Source: an uncultured Pelagibacteraceae bacterium
GTDB lineage: Bacteria; Pseudomonadota; Alphaproteobacteria; Pelagibacterales; Pelagibacteraceae
Length of the DNA stretch: 64,000 nt
Direction of reading: 5' to 3'
Assembly: GCA_902594915.1 (NCBI GenBank)
Contig: CACJOA010000001.1
Coordinates: forward strand, 78,832 to 142,831
The translations under genes were made by a program, and so were the position numbers. The notes beneath the pieces were generated by a model. It was not told the DNA's origin. It did not search any database and was given only the letters and a program-made list of their open reading frames with translations. Of this stretch, positions 38,371-49,552 are shown one piece after another. Position 1 is the first letter of the stretch; every line of letters starts with the position of its first letter.

Positions 38371-40266
38371 ATGTCTGATAAATTTGATAATATTTATAAA
38401 AAATCAATAAATAATCCTGAAAATTTTTGGCAAGAAGCCTCGAATAATATTTTTTGGTTTAAAAAACCAACCAAAATTCTAAATAGTTCTAATCCACCAT
38501 TTTATAAGTGGTTTGAGGATGGAGTGACAAATACTTGTTATAATGCATTAGACTTACACATAGATCAAGGACGAGGTGAAAAATCTGCTCTAATCTATGA
38601 TAGTCCAATTACAGGAAACAAAAATAAGTTCACTTATAAACAACTTAGATCAAAAGTATCCAAGTTTGCAGGTGCATTAAAGACACAAGGAGTTTCAAAA
38701 GGTGATAGAGTAATCATTTATATGCCAATGATACCAGAGGCGGTGATTGCTATGCTTGCTTGCGCAAGAATTGGGGCAATACATTCTGTTGTATTTGGTG
38801 GATTTGCCTCTAATGAACTAGCTAGTCGAATAGACGACAGTAAAGCAAAACTTTTGGTCACTGCTTCCTGTGGCTTTGAGCCTGGTAGAACTGTTGAGTA
38901 TAAACCACTAGTGGATGAAGCTGTTAAATTAGCTAAGCACAAGATTAGTAAAATGATTTTGTATCAAAGAAAGGGTTATGAAGTTAAATTAAATGCTCCA
39001 ATAGAAATTAGTTGGGATGAAGCTATTACAAATGCAAAAGAAGTTGATTGTGTTGAGATGAATTCAAATGAATTTGCTTATATTCTTTATACTTCAGGTA
39101 CAACTGGTACTCCAAAAGGGATTGTAAGAGACATTGGAGGACACATTGTAGCTTTAAAATGGACAATGAAAAATATTTACAACATTGATGAGGATGATAT
39201 TTGGTGGTCAGCAAGCGATATTGGTTGGATTGTAGGTCACTCTTATATTGTTTATGCTCCTTTATTTAAAGGATGCACAACAGTGCTTTTTGAGGGAAAG
39301 CCAGTGGGCACACCGGATGCTGGTGCTTTTTGGAAAATTATTTCTGATTATAAAGTGAAATCTTTATTTACAGCTCCAACTGCATTTAGAGCAATTAAAA
39401 AAGAAGACCCTGATGGTAAATTCTTTTCTAAGTACGATTTAAGTAAATTTGAGAGTCTTTTTCTTGCTGGAGAACGTGCAGATCCAGATACTATTAAATG
39501 GGCAGAAAATTTGCTTAAAGTTCCAGTAATAGATCATTGGTGGCAAACTGAAACTAGTTGGGCGATAAGCTCAAATTGCACTGGAATTGAAATGATGAAA
39601 ACTAAATATGGGTCAGCTTGTAAAGCTGTCCCTGGCTATGATGTCAAAATAATTAAATCTGACCAAACATTAGCTAAACCGAATGAAATGGGAGATATAG
39701 TTGTTAAACTTCCATTGCCTCCAGGAACGTTTCCAACCTTATGGAACGCTGATCAAAGATATAAAGAGAACTATATGTCAAATTATGAGGGTTACTATCA
39801 AACTTATGATGCAGGTCATATCGACGAGGATGGGTATATTTGGATTATGTCTAGAACAGATGATATAATTAATGTTGCTGGTCATAGATTATCAACTGGT
39901 GCAATAGAAGAAGTTTTATCGGAACATCAGTCAGTAGCTGAGTGTGCTGTTCTAGGTATTTCTGATAAGCTTAAAGGACAACTGCCTATTGGTTTAGTTG
40001 TTTTAAAAGCAGGTGTTGATAAAAGTCATGAGGATATATCAAGTGAGTGTATTCAAATGGTCAGAGAAAAAATTGGTCCTGTTGCTGCATTTAAAATTGC
40101 AATAGTAATCAAAAGACTCCCTAAAACAAGATCGGGAAAAATTTTAAGAGGAACTATTAGGAAAATTGCTGATAATGAGAAATATAAAATACCTCCAACT
40201 ATTGATGATCCAGCAATCTTAGATGAAATAAAAGTAGATCTAAAAAATAACAATATTCTTAAATAG
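38371..40266 (+). CDS. prpE: Acyl-CoA synthetase, propionyl-CoA synthetase-like
   Basis: 631 aa; YTSGTTGTPKGIVRD, DHWWQTETSW, RTRSGK-type C-terminal motif. Confidence 0.9.
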   Translation: MSDKFDNIYKKSINNPENFWQEASNNIFWFKKPTKILNSSNPPFYKWFEDGVTNTCYNALDLHIDQGRGEKSALIYDSPITGNKNKFTYKQLRSKVSKFAGALKTQGVSKGDRVIIYMPMIPEAVIAMLACARIGAIHSVVFGGFASNELASRIDDSKAKLLVTASCGFEPGRTVEYKPLVDEAVKLAKHKISKMILYQRKGYEVKLNAPIEISWDEAITNAKEVDCVEMNSNEFAYILYTSGTTGTPKGIVRDIGGHIVALKWTMKNIYNIDEDDIWWSASDIGWIVGHSYIVYAPLFKGCTTVLFEGKPVGTPDAGAFWKIISDYKVKSLFTAPTAFRAIKKEDPDGKFFSKYDLSKFESLFLAGERADPDTIKWAENLLKVPVIDHWWQTETSWAISSNCTGIEMMKTKYGSACKAVPGYDVKIIKSDQTLAKPNEMGDIVVKLPLPPGTFPTLWNADQRYKENYMSNYEGYYQTYDAGHIDEDGYIWIMSRTDDIINVAGHRLSTGAIEEVLSEHQSVAECAVLGISDKLKGQLPIGLVVLKAGVDKSHEDISSECIQMVREKIGPVAAFKIAIVIKRLPKTRSGKILRGTIRKIADNEKYKIPPTIDDPAILDEIKVDLKNNNILK

Positions 40267-40598
40267 TGCTAAAAACTTACTTATTTCTCATAGGTGCAAT
40301 CTTTTGTGAAGTTGCTGGAACTATGTTATTGCCAGTTTCCCAGAATTTCACAAAATTTTTTCCAACTTTTGCGTTGTCTGTTTTATATCTAACCGCATTT
40401 TATCTTCTAACTTTTGTTGTAAATAAATTACCAATAGCAATAGTTTATGCTACTTGGAGCGGTTTAGGAATTTTCACGATTGCAATATTAGGTTACCTTT
40501 TTTTTAAACAAACTTTAGCTTGGCAAGCAATTATTGGATTATTTTTAATCGTTATTGGCGTTATATTGGTTAATAGTTATACTGGAAAAGTTAGCTAA
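40266..40598 (+). CDS. Small multidrug resistance (SMR)-family protein
   Basis: 110 aa, 4 TM; FLIGAIFCEVAGTMLLP, AIVYATWSGLG; GTG start overlapping prpE stop. Confidence 0.88.
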   Translation: MLKTYLFLIGAIFCEVAGTMLLPVSQNFTKFFPTFALSVLYLTAFYLLTFVVNKLPIAIVYATWSGLGIFTIAILGYLFFKQTLAWQAIIGLFLIVIGVILVNSYTGKVS

Positions 40599-41898
40599 AT
40601 ATTAATGAAGTACCATCAGGATCTCCTAGAATCTTTCCATCTTTCATTTTTATTTTTCCTGCAATAATAGTTGCTGTTGGTGTACCTTTAAATTCAAATC
40701 CATTAAACGGTGACCAACCACACTTACTCTCTATATTTTCATTTTTGATTTGAATTCTTTTATTCATATCTACAACTGTAAAATCAGCATCATAACCCTC
40801 TTTAATAAATCCTTTATTTTTTATTCCAAAAATTTTTACCGGATTTTCACATACAAGATTAATTAATTGTGTTAAAGATAATTTGCCATCATTTACATGA
40901 TTCAACATCACGGGCATTAAAGTTTGAACACCTGGCATACCTGATGGAGAGTTAGGATATATTTTATCTTTATTTACTTTAAGATGTGGGGCATGGTCCG
41001 AACCAATGGTGTCATTTAAATTATTTTTTACTGCGTACCAAAATCTATCGTAATGAGATTTGTCTCTTATAGGAGGATTCATTTGAGCATATGTTCCAAG
41101 TTTATCATAACAATCAGGAGCGTAGATTGTTAAATGCTGGGGTGTAATTTCAAAAGTAATATTACCTTTGTGTTGTGATAAAAAATCTATTTCTTGTTTT
41201 GTTGAAATATGAAGTATGTGTGCTTTTTTATTATAACGCTCTGCAATCTTAACAATTCTTCTTGTTGATGACATTGCACATTCCTCGCTCCTCCAAATTG
41301 GATGTGTGTGCACATCTCCATTTTTAATCAATTTTTTATTAATTTCTAAAAGAGCTTCATCCTCTGAATGAACTGCTACAACTTTAGAAGAATTTTTAAA
41401 TACATTAATAATGTCTTTTTCATCTGCAACTAATAAATTTCCAGTGGAAGAACCAGCAAACAGTTTAATACCACAACATCCTTCTAAATTTTTTAAATCT
41501 GCTAATTGATTAACATTGTCAGCTGTTGCTCCAAAATAAAAAGCGTAATTACAATACATTCTATTTTTTGCGAGATCTAATTTTCTCTGAAATTCTTTTA
41601 TATTTGAAGTAGGTGGGTTAGTGTTTGGCATTTCGAATACAGCCGTTATACCCCCTGCAATTGCAGCTCTACTTCCAGAATTGAGATCCTCGGTATCAGT
41701 CGAACCTGGCTCTCTAAAGTGAGTTTGAGTGTCTATACAACCAGGTAAAACTATTTGATTATTTGCATCATAAATCTCCAGAGATGCTTCAGAAATTTTA
41801 CCAATCTTTAATATTTTGCCACCTTTTATAGCAATGTCTTCTTTTTTTAATTTACCATCTGTATAGTATTGTCCGTTTATTATTTTTAGATCTAACAT
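40591..41898 (-). CDS. pyrC: Dihydroorotase-family amidohydrolase
   Basis: 435 aa; DTQTHFREPG, MPNTNPPT, GSDHAPH. Confidence 0.9.
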   Translation of the reverse strand: MLDLKIINGQYYTDGKLKKEDIAIKGGKILKIGKISEASLEIYDANNQIVLPGCIDTQTHFREPGSTDTEDLNSGSRAAIAGGITAVFEMPNTNPPTSNIKEFQRKLDLAKNRMYCNYAFYFGATADNVNQLADLKNLEGCCGIKLFAGSSTGNLLVADEKDIINVFKNSSKVVAVHSEDEALLEINKKLIKNGDVHTHPIWRSEECAMSSTRRIVKIAERYNKKAHILHISTKQEIDFLSQHKGNITFEITPQHLTIYAPDCYDKLGTYAQMNPPIRDKSHYDRFWYAVKNNLNDTIGSDHAPHLKVNKDKIYPNSPSGMPGVQTLMPVMLNHVNDGKLSLTQLINLVCENPVKIFGIKNKGFIKEGYDADFTVVDMNKRIQIKNENIESKCGWSPFNGFEFKGTPTATIIAGKIKMKDGKILGDPDGTSLIFS

Positions 41899-41941
41899 TT
41901 TTGAAAAAAATTATTATATTAAAAATTGATATCAATCAAAT

Positions 41942-42829
41942 ATGAATAACAGTGTTTTTATATTAAAAGACAGGTCCATACTCTATGTAAATGGCTCAGA
42001 TACTAAAAATTTTCTTCAAAATTTAATTAGTAACGATATAAACAAGGTAACGGATAACTCAAGTTGCTTTGCATCTTTATTAACACCACAAGGTAAATTT
42101 TTATACGAATTTATTATTATAAAACATAAAGTAGGATATTTTATTGATTGTGAAAAGTCACAATCTGAAGAAATATTTAAACAATTAAATACCTATAAAA
42201 TCAGATCAAAAGTTGAAATACTTGATTTAAGTAATGAATTTGTTGTTGCGGGTTTTAGTTATGAAAAATTTTTATCTATTGAGGGCTCTAAAAATATCTT
42301 AGGTTTCACCTTTAAATACAGAGAAGATCCAATTATTTTAGATCCAAGAAATAAAAATTTAGGAGCGAGATTAGTTATAAATCTAGAAAAATTATATTTA
42401 TCTCTAAAAAAATTAGATCTAAAAAATGGCAATGTTGAAAATTATTACACTCTAAGTCATAAACTTGGAATCGTTCCAAAAAATTTAAATAAATTACAAA
42501 ATAAATTATTTGGAATAGAGTGTAATTATGAAGAGCTAAATGCAATTGATTTTAAAAAAGGGTGTTACGTAGGTCAAGAAAATACAGCGAGAATTAAACT
42601 TAAGAATAAACTCTCAAAAAGATTATTACCTATTCAGCTCATTGATGGAAATTTAATTGAAGATGAAAAAATCTTTAATAATGATTTTGAAATTGGAAAA
42701 GTGTTAATAAACGATAAATACCCATTTGCACTAATCAAATACCTTGATAAAAATTTTGAAAAAAATAAAATTTTAAAGGGAAATAAAGGATCTTTTAAAA
42801 TATTTATACCTCATTGGCTAAATATTTGA
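41942..42829 (+). CDS. ygfZ: YgfZ/GcvT-like folate-binding protein (Fe-S maintenance)
   Basis: 295 aa; KGCYVGQENTARIK signature. Confidence 0.88.
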   Translation: MNNSVFILKDRSILYVNGSDTKNFLQNLISNDINKVTDNSSCFASLLTPQGKFLYEFIIIKHKVGYFIDCEKSQSEEIFKQLNTYKIRSKVEILDLSNEFVVAGFSYEKFLSIEGSKNILGFTFKYREDPIILDPRNKNLGARLVINLEKLYLSLKKLDLKNGNVENYYTLSHKLGIVPKNLNKLQNKLFGIECNYEELNAIDFKKGCYVGQENTARIKLKNKLSKRLLPIQLIDGNLIEDEKIFNNDFEIGKVLINDKYPFALIKYLDKNFEKNKILKGNKGSFKIFIPHWLNI

Positions 42830-42833
42830 GATA

Positions 42834-42919
42834 TGGTGCGGCCAGAGAGACTCGAACTCTCATGGACTAGGTCCACACGGCCCTCAACCGTGCCTGTCTA
42901 CCAATTTCAGCATGGCCGC
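42834..42919 (-). tRNA. tRNA-Leu (anticodon GAG), CCA encoded
   Basis: GCGGCCATGCTGAAATTGGTAGACAGGCACGGTTGAGGGCCGTG...GAGAGTTCGAGTCTCTCTGGCCGCACCA; loop TTGAGGG; variable arm present. Confidence 0.95.
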
Positions 42920-42974
42920 AATATGACCCATAATAAATCAATGACAAGTTGGTTTCAAATTGATAAATTTTAAT

Positions 42975-43964
42975 ATGGAATTTAATCAAGAAGTAAAAAA
43001 AGCAACAGATCCAATATACAAAAAAATATCAAAAGTAATGCCTGAAATTGAGTGGTCAATTCATGCCCCATATATTCATAAAATTAATAAATTAAAAAAA
43101 AAGAAGAACGCAGTTATATTGGCTCATAATTATCAAACACCAGAAATATATCATGGCATCGCAGATTTTTCTGCTGACTCTCTTGCTCTTGCGGTAGAGG
43201 CATCTAAGACCTCAGCAGATATAATAGTTATGGCTGGCGTTCACTTTATGGCAGAAACTGCAAAACTGATGAGTCCAAACAAAAAGGTTTTACTACCAGA
43301 CATGAAAGCTGGTTGTTCTCTTTCTTCTTCTGTGACAGGTAAAGATGTAAGATTGCTAAAAGAAAAATATCCAGGTGTGCCTGTCGTTTCATATGTAAAT
43401 ACTTCGGCAGATGTGAAAGCTGAAACAGATGTATGTTGTACTTCTGCTAATGCGGTAAAAATTGTTAAATCATTAGGAGTAAAAAAAGTAATTTTTTTAC
43501 CTGATGACTATCTGGCCAAATACGTGGCTTCCCAAATTGATGTTGAAATTATTTCTTGGAAAGGAATTTGTATTGTTCATGACCAATTCAATGAAAAAGA
43601 AATTATCAATATCAGAAAAAATAATCCTGGTATAAAAATAATTGCTCATCCTGAATGTCCGCCTGATGTAATCAAAGCGAGTGATTTTGCGGGCTCAACC
43701 TCTGGTATGATTAATTACGTAAAAGATAATCAGCCGAAAAAAGTTATGATGGTGACCGAATGCTCAATGAGTGACAATATTCAAGTTGAAAATCCAAACG
43801 TAGAATTTATCAGACCGTGTAATATGTGTCCTCATATGAAAAAAATTACTTTACCAAAAATTTTACATTGTTTAGAAAACGAAACTGGCGAAATAATTAT
43901 GGACAAAACAACAATCGACAAAGCTAGATTGTCTGTAGAAAAAATGGTTGCCATTGGTAGATAA
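42975..43964 (+). CDS. nadA: Quinolinate synthase
   Basis: VILAHNYQTPEIYHGIADF, CCTSANAV, MCPHMKKI; ATG preferred to TTG at 42960. Confidence 0.96.
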   Translation: MEFNQEVKKATDPIYKKISKVMPEIEWSIHAPYIHKINKLKKKKNAVILAHNYQTPEIYHGIADFSADSLALAVEASKTSADIIVMAGVHFMAETAKLMSPNKKVLLPDMKAGCSLSSSVTGKDVRLLKEKYPGVPVVSYVNTSADVKAETDVCCTSANAVKIVKSLGVKKVIFLPDDYLAKYVASQIDVEIISWKGICIVHDQFNEKEIINIRKNNPGIKIIAHPECPPDVIKASDFAGSTSGMINYVKDNQPKKVMMVTECSMSDNIQVENPNVEFIRPCNMCPHMKKITLPKILHCLENETGEIIMDKTTIDKARLSVEKMVAIGR

Positions 43965-43970
43965 GACTTT

Positions 43971-44810
43971 GTGTCAAAAATTAAATTAAGTGAAACTTTC
44001 ATAATTGATCGCGTTAAACTCGCATTGGCCGAAGATTTATATCCAGACGGAGATATAACCACTAACTTGATAAAAAAGAGCAAAATCATTACCGCAAAAT
44101 TAGTCTGTAATCAAAAGGCAATTATTGCTGGACTGCTATTTGTAAAACATACTTTTGCTCAAGTTGATAAAAAAATTAAATTTATTATTAAACGGAGGGA
44201 CGGATCTCTTGTTAAAAAAAACTCAATAATTGCAATAATACGGGGAAATCCAAAATCAATATTGATAGCAGAGAGAGTAGCTTTAAATTTTTTATCTCAC
44301 ATTTCAGGCATTGCAACAAAGACAAATAAATTCGTAAAACTTGCTGGAAAAAAGTGTAAGGTTTGTTGCACAAGAAAAACAATTCCTAATTTAAGAGTTA
44401 TTCAAAAGTATGCGGTAAAATTAGGTGGTGGATTTAATCATAGGTTTAATTTGAGTGATGAATTTTTGATAAAAGATAATCACATCGCAAGTTCCAATCT
44501 AAAGGAAATTGTAATGCTTGCTATTAAAAACAAAAATAGAAAAAAAATAACTGTTGAGGTTGATAATTTACATCAATTAAAAAAGATTATTGGATTAAAA
44601 TTTGATAGAATCTTACTTGATAATATGAGTTTAAAAAGCTTAAAAACTGCGGTCAAACTTTCAAAGGAATATTATGAAACTGAAGCCTCTGGTAATGTTA
44701 ATACTAAATCCATAAAATCCATTGCATCAACAGGTGTAGATAGGATCTCAATAGGTAGTATTACACATAGTGTTCCAGCAATTGATTTTAAAATTGAATT
44801 TATAAAATAA
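43971..44810 (+). CDS. nadC: Nicotinate-nucleotide pyrophosphorylase (carboxylating)
   Basis: 279 aa; ALAEDLYPDGDITTNL, TRKTIPNLR, KDNHI; GTG start. Confidence 0.96.
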   Translation: MSKIKLSETFIIDRVKLALAEDLYPDGDITTNLIKKSKIITAKLVCNQKAIIAGLLFVKHTFAQVDKKIKFIIKRRDGSLVKKNSIIAIIRGNPKSILIAERVALNFLSHISGIATKTNKFVKLAGKKCKVCCTRKTIPNLRVIQKYAVKLGGGFNHRFNLSDEFLIKDNHIASSNLKEIVMLAIKNKNRKKITVEVDNLHQLKKIIGLKFDRILLDNMSLKSLKTAVKLSKEYYETEASGNVNTKSIKSIASTGVDRISIGSITHSVPAIDFKIEFIK

Positions 44811-44819
44811 TACGTCTTG

Positions 44820-47486
44820 TTAATTTTTATTTTTTTTTAATTCTGCTTGAGCTGCGGCTAATCTAGCAATTGGAACTCGGTAAGGTGAACACGAAACATA
44901 GTTTAAACCAGCTTTTGAGCAAAAAAGTATGCTTTTAGGATCACCGCCATGTTCTCCACAAATTCCAAGTTTAATATTTCTGTTTTGTTTTTTTCCACTT
45001 TTAACAGCTATTTTAACTAGATCTTTAACTCCATCATCTATAGACACAAATGGATCAATAGTAAAAATTTTATTATCTATATAATCGTTAAGAAATTTAC
45101 CACTATCATCTCTGCTAATACCAAAAGTAGTCTGGGTCAAATCATTTGTACCGAAACTAAAAAACTCCGCATGTTTTGCGATATCTCTTGCTTTTATAGC
45201 GGCTCGAGGAAGTTCAATCATTGTCCCAACTAAAAATTCTATTTTAATATTATTTTCATTCTGTACTTTTTTTGCAGTATTTATCACTAAATTTTTCATA
45301 ATTCTTATTTCTGCTTCAGTTGAAATTAGTGGTATCATAATTTCAGGGAAAGCTGACCTTTGTTTTTTTTTTTTGATATCAGCTAAAGCCTCAAAAATAG
45401 CCCTACACTGCATTTCATAAATTTCTGGAAAAGAAATACCTAATCTACATCCACGATGTCCTAACATTGGATTTTGTTCATGTAATTCATCAATTCTTGA
45501 CTTTACCTCCTTTGAGTCCACTCCAACAATATTGGCAACCTCTAAAATCTCTTTTTCTGATTTAGGCAAAAATTCGTGAAGAGGTGGATCAAGCAATCTT
45601 ACAGTAACTGGAAGACCATGCATAATTTTAAATATTTCTATAAAATCTTTTTTTTGATGAGGTAAAAGTTTTTCTAATGCTTTTGCTCTATCCTCTTGAG
45701 TCTTAGACAAAATCATTTGCCTCACAGATAAAATTCTTTCCTCATCAAAAAACATGTGCTCTGTTCTACATAACCCAATCCCTTCAGCACCAAAATCTCT
45801 AGCTGCTTTTGTATCTATTATAGTTTCTGAGTTAGTTCTTATTTTAAGTTTTCTTATTTTGTCAGCCCATTTCATTAATTTCGAAAAATCTCCTGAAATT
45901 TCAGGTTTTACAGTTGGTACATTTCCTAGAATAATTCTACCTGAAGACCCGTCAATTGTAATTATGTCTCCTTCATTAACTTGACATAAATGGGTTTTAA
46001 AAAATTTTTTTTCATAATTTATATCAATCTCACTTGAACCAGACACACAAGGTCTGCCCATTCCTCTAGCTACAACTGCAGCATGACTAGTCATTCCCCC
46101 CCTAGCTGTTAAAATGCCTTTTGCAGCATTCATGCCTTGAATATCCTCAGGTGATGTCTCAATTCTAACTAAAATAGTATCTTGCATCATATCATTTAAT
46201 CTTTGAGCTTCTTCAGAAGAAAAGACTACTTTTCCACTTGCTGCTCCAGGAGAAGCTGGTAAACCGTTTGCTATAACTTCAATTGAGCTATTCTCATCTA
46301 AAGTAGGATGTAACAAAGTGTCCAAGGAATTTGGGTCGATTCTTAATATGGCCTCTTTTTTTGAAATTAATTTTTCCTTTACCATATCAACCGCAATTTT
46401 TACTGCAGATCTAGAGGTTCTTTTGCCTGAGCGTGTCTGAAGTATCCAAAGTTTTTTATTCTCGACTGTAAATTCTACATCTTGCATATCTTTATAATGC
46501 TTTTCCAATTTAATTAAAATTTTTTTTAGCTCTAAATATATTTTGGGCATCGACTCTTGCATTGACAGTGCTTTTACATTTGCATTTATTCTAGCTTGTT
46601 TAGTTATATATTGTGGAGTTCTTGTACCAGCAACTACGTCTTCACCTTGAGCATTAATTAAATATTCCCCATAAATATGATTAGATCCATCAGATGGGTT
46701 TCGTGTAAATACTACTCCAGTTGCGCAATCGCTTCCCATATTTCCAAAAACCATTGACTGAACATTAACTGCTGTTCCCCATTCAGATGGAATTTGATTT
46801 AATTTTCTGTAGATCTTTGCTCTAGAACTTTCCCAAGATAAAAAAACTGCACTTATGGCCCCAAATAGTTGTTTAAAAACATCTTGTGGAAAATCTTGTT
46901 TAGTTTTCTCTTTTACTGTCATCTTAAAATCTTTTATTAAACCATCCCAATCTTCCTCGTCTAGCTCTGTATCAAGCAAAACCCCCTTGGTTAATTTATA
47001 ATTTTCAATTAATTCCTCAAAATGGTAATTCTCAACGCCCATAACAACATTTCCGTACATTTGAATAAACCTTCTGTAGCTATCTTTTGCGAATCTTCCA
47101 TTTGCTGTTATTTTTGATAATGCAATAACCGTTTGATCATTTAAACCTAAATTCAAAATAGTATCCATCATTCCAGGCATTGAAACCCTTGCACCAGATC
47201 TAACAGATAACAACAAAGGATTTCTTAAGTCACCAAATTTTTTACCAACATCTTTTTCTATTTTCTTTAATTCATTTTTTATTCCAGTAATTACTCTCAT
47301 ATTCAATTTTTTTTTACTCTTATAAAAAATATCACAAACTTTAGTTGATATTGTAAAACCGGGTGGCACCGGTAAACCCATTTTTCCCATCTCAGATAAA
47401 TTTGAACCTTTGCCACCTAAGAAATTTTTTAAATTCTTAATTTTTTTTGTATTTTTTGCTTTAAAGTTTAAAATTAGTTTATTCAT
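44820..47486 (-). CDS. ppdK: Pyruvate, phosphate dikinase
   Basis: 888 aa; GGMTSHAAVVARGMG phospho-His motif, FGTNDLTQTTFG. Confidence 0.98.
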   Translation of the reverse strand: MNKLILNFKAKNTKKIKNLKNFLGGKGSNLSEMGKMGLPVPPGFTISTKVCDIFYKSKKKLNMRVITGIKNELKKIEKDVGKKFGDLRNPLLLSVRSGARVSMPGMMDTILNLGLNDQTVIALSKITANGRFAKDSYRRFIQMYGNVVMGVENYHFEELIENYKLTKGVLLDTELDEEDWDGLIKDFKMTVKEKTKQDFPQDVFKQLFGAISAVFLSWESSRAKIYRKLNQIPSEWGTAVNVQSMVFGNMGSDCATGVVFTRNPSDGSNHIYGEYLINAQGEDVVAGTRTPQYITKQARINANVKALSMQESMPKIYLELKKILIKLEKHYKDMQDVEFTVENKKLWILQTRSGKRTSRSAVKIAVDMVKEKLISKKEAILRIDPNSLDTLLHPTLDENSSIEVIANGLPASPGAASGKVVFSSEEAQRLNDMMQDTILVRIETSPEDIQGMNAAKGILTARGGMTSHAAVVARGMGRPCVSGSSEIDINYEKKFFKTHLCQVNEGDIITIDGSSGRIILGNVPTVKPEISGDFSKLMKWADKIRKLKIRTNSETIIDTKAARDFGAEGIGLCRTEHMFFDEERILSVRQMILSKTQEDRAKALEKLLPHQKKDFIEIFKIMHGLPVTVRLLDPPLHEFLPKSEKEILEVANIVGVDSKEVKSRIDELHEQNPMLGHRGCRLGISFPEIYEMQCRAIFEALADIKKKKQRSAFPEIMIPLISTEAEIRIMKNLVINTAKKVQNENNIKIEFLVGTMIELPRAAIKARDIAKHAEFFSFGTNDLTQTTFGISRDDSGKFLNDYIDNKIFTIDPFVSIDDGVKDLVKIAVKSGKKQNRNIKLGICGEHGGDPKSILFCSKAGLNYVSCSPYRVPIARLAAAQAELKKNKN

Positions 47487-49551
47487 TATTTGTTTTTATA
47501 AGTTCAAAATTTCCAAAATTTTGAAAGGTTTTACATAACATATTAATAAGTTCCAATCTGTTTTTTCTTAAGATTTCATTTTCTTCATTTACTTTTACAT
47601 TATCAAAAAACTCAAAAACTTCTTTTTTAACACTAGCTAAAATCAAGAGTGATTTTTCGTAACTTTCATCATTGTCAATAGAAGAATAATATTTTTTTAT
47701 TTCATTTAATTTTCTATACAAGTTTTTTTCAAATTCACTTTTAAAAATACCAGGATCAGTTGTATTACCTATCTCTATTCCATTATTTTTTATTTCACTT
47801 TCCAAAATATTTGAGGCCCTTTTATAGCTCAATATAATATCTATACCTATTTGACTGTTTATTATTTTGTTTAAACATCTAGCTTTATCAAAAGATGAAA
47901 ATAATTTATTTAATGAAAATGATGCAATAGAAACCTCAATTATATCATAACGAATTTCTTTTTCTTTAAGGTAATATCTAAACCTATCTTTAAAAAAATT
48001 ATATAAATCTTTTTGGAGGTATTTATTATCAAGCTTATGTCCTTGGGTATTATATAAACTAGCAGAATAAGTTAGCAAATCATTCAATTTTAAATCTTTT
48101 TTATTTTCTATTATGGTTCTTATTATACCAAGTGCAGATCTTCTTAGGGCTAATGGATCCTTTGAACTAGTAGGTTTTTCATTAATGCCAAAAAAACCAA
48201 CCATCGTGTCTATTTTATCAGAAATTGATAATGCTAGACTAAATGGCTTTTTTGGAACTTTAGAATTTAAACCAATTGGTAAATATTGTTCTGTTATCGC
48301 TAATGAAATATCTTTGTCGAAACCTTGATAACTTGAAAAATAACCTCCCATAAGACCTTGTAACTCTGGGAATTCTTTAACTAGGTCAGAAGTTAAATCT
48401 GTTTTACATATTGATGCTGATAGCTCTACTTTTTCTTTGCTTATTAACAACTCATCAGAAATCATTCCACCAAGTTTTCTCATGCGTTGCACTTTATCAA
48501 AATAATTTCCAAGCCCGTTAAAGAAATTCATTGACTTCAATTCTGATATTTTTTTAACTAAATTTTGTTTTTTATCTTTGTTCCAAAAAAATTCTGCATC
48601 ACTCAATCTTGCTTCTATAACCCTCTCATTGCCAATTTTAATATATCCTTTGTAATCCTTTTTATTTGCGACAATCAAAAACTCATTAGTAATTTCATTT
48701 TTATTATCAAAAGTAGGAAAATATTTTTGATGAGTTTCCATCGTTAAAATCAGGATTTCTTTTGGAACTGTTAAAAATTTTTTATCAAACCGACATAAGA
48801 AAATATTAGGGTTATCTACCAAATTTACAACCTCTTCGATAAGTTTAAAATTCTCATTAATTTTTAATTTTTTTTTATTAAGTATTTTAGTGAAATATCG
48901 ATTTATAATTTTTAACCGTTTGTTTTGATCAATAATTATCCCTTGTTTTTCAAAAAATTTCTCATATTCCATAAAGTTTCTGAAAACTTTTTTCTTTTCC
49001 TCTAAATCTTTATCTATAAAAGTTGAATTTGAGGATATCAGGTGGTGAAACTTGAAATTTAATACTTTTTTATCAAAGATTGATAAAATTGATTTTAAAG
49101 GTCTTCCCCAATTCAATTGAAATTCACCCCATTTCATTGACTTTTTCCACTGATAATTTCCTAAAATTTTTGGAATAAACTCTGTCAATAAATCTTGAGT
49201 CTTTAGTGTTATTAATTTTGTTTTATAAAAATAAAATTCATCTTTTTCAGTTTTTTTTTTATATAAATCTTTTTTTTCAATTTTATTTGATCTAATAAAA
49301 CCTTCTAATGCCTTATCAGAAGCATTAGTTTTTGGACCTCTAATTTCCTGAGGTTGAATTTTAATTTGTTTCTCTAAGTTCTCAAAAACAATGATAACTC
49401 TATTAGGGGAAGATAGACAAAAACTTTTTTTTGATTTGATTGATCTTTTGTTAAATAAATTCTTAAAATCTTTAAAAATTTTTTCCCTTAAATCTACTTG
49501 AAGATCTGCTGGAATTTCTTCACTAAAAAGCTCTAAAAAAAATTCTGACAT
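47479..49551 (-). CDS. glyS: Glycyl-tRNA synthetase beta subunit
   Basis: About 690 aa; MSEFFLELFSEEIPADLQ, KSMKWGEFQLNWGRPL. Confidence 0.95.
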   Translation of the reverse strand: MSEFFLELFSEEIPADLQVDLREKIFKDFKNLFNKRSIKSKKSFCLSSPNRVIIVFENLEKQIKIQPQEIRGPKTNASDKALEGFIRSNKIEKKDLYKKKTEKDEFYFYKTKLITLKTQDLLTEFIPKILGNYQWKKSMKWGEFQLNWGRPLKSILSIFDKKVLNFKFHHLISSNSTFIDKDLEEKKKVFRNFMEYEKFFEKQGIIIDQNKRLKIINRYFTKILNKKKLKINENFKLIEEVVNLVDNPNIFLCRFDKKFLTVPKEILILTMETHQKYFPTFDNKNEITNEFLIVANKKDYKGYIKIGNERVIEARLSDAEFFWNKDKKQNLVKKISELKSMNFFNGLGNYFDKVQRMRKLGGMISDELLISKEKVELSASICKTDLTSDLVKEFPELQGLMGGYFSSYQGFDKDISLAITEQYLPIGLNSKVPKKPFSLALSISDKIDTMVGFFGINEKPTSSKDPLALRRSALGIIRTIIENKKDLKLNDLLTYSASLYNTQGHKLDNKYLQKDLYNFFKDRFRYYLKEKEIRYDIIEVSIASFSLNKLFSSFDKARCLNKIINSQIGIDIILSYKRASNILESEIKNNGIEIGNTTDPGIFKSEFEKNLYRKLNEIKKYYSSIDNDESYEKSLLILASVKKEVFEFFDNVKVNEENEILRKNRLELINMLCKTFQNFGNFELIKTNNE

Positions 49552-49552
49552 T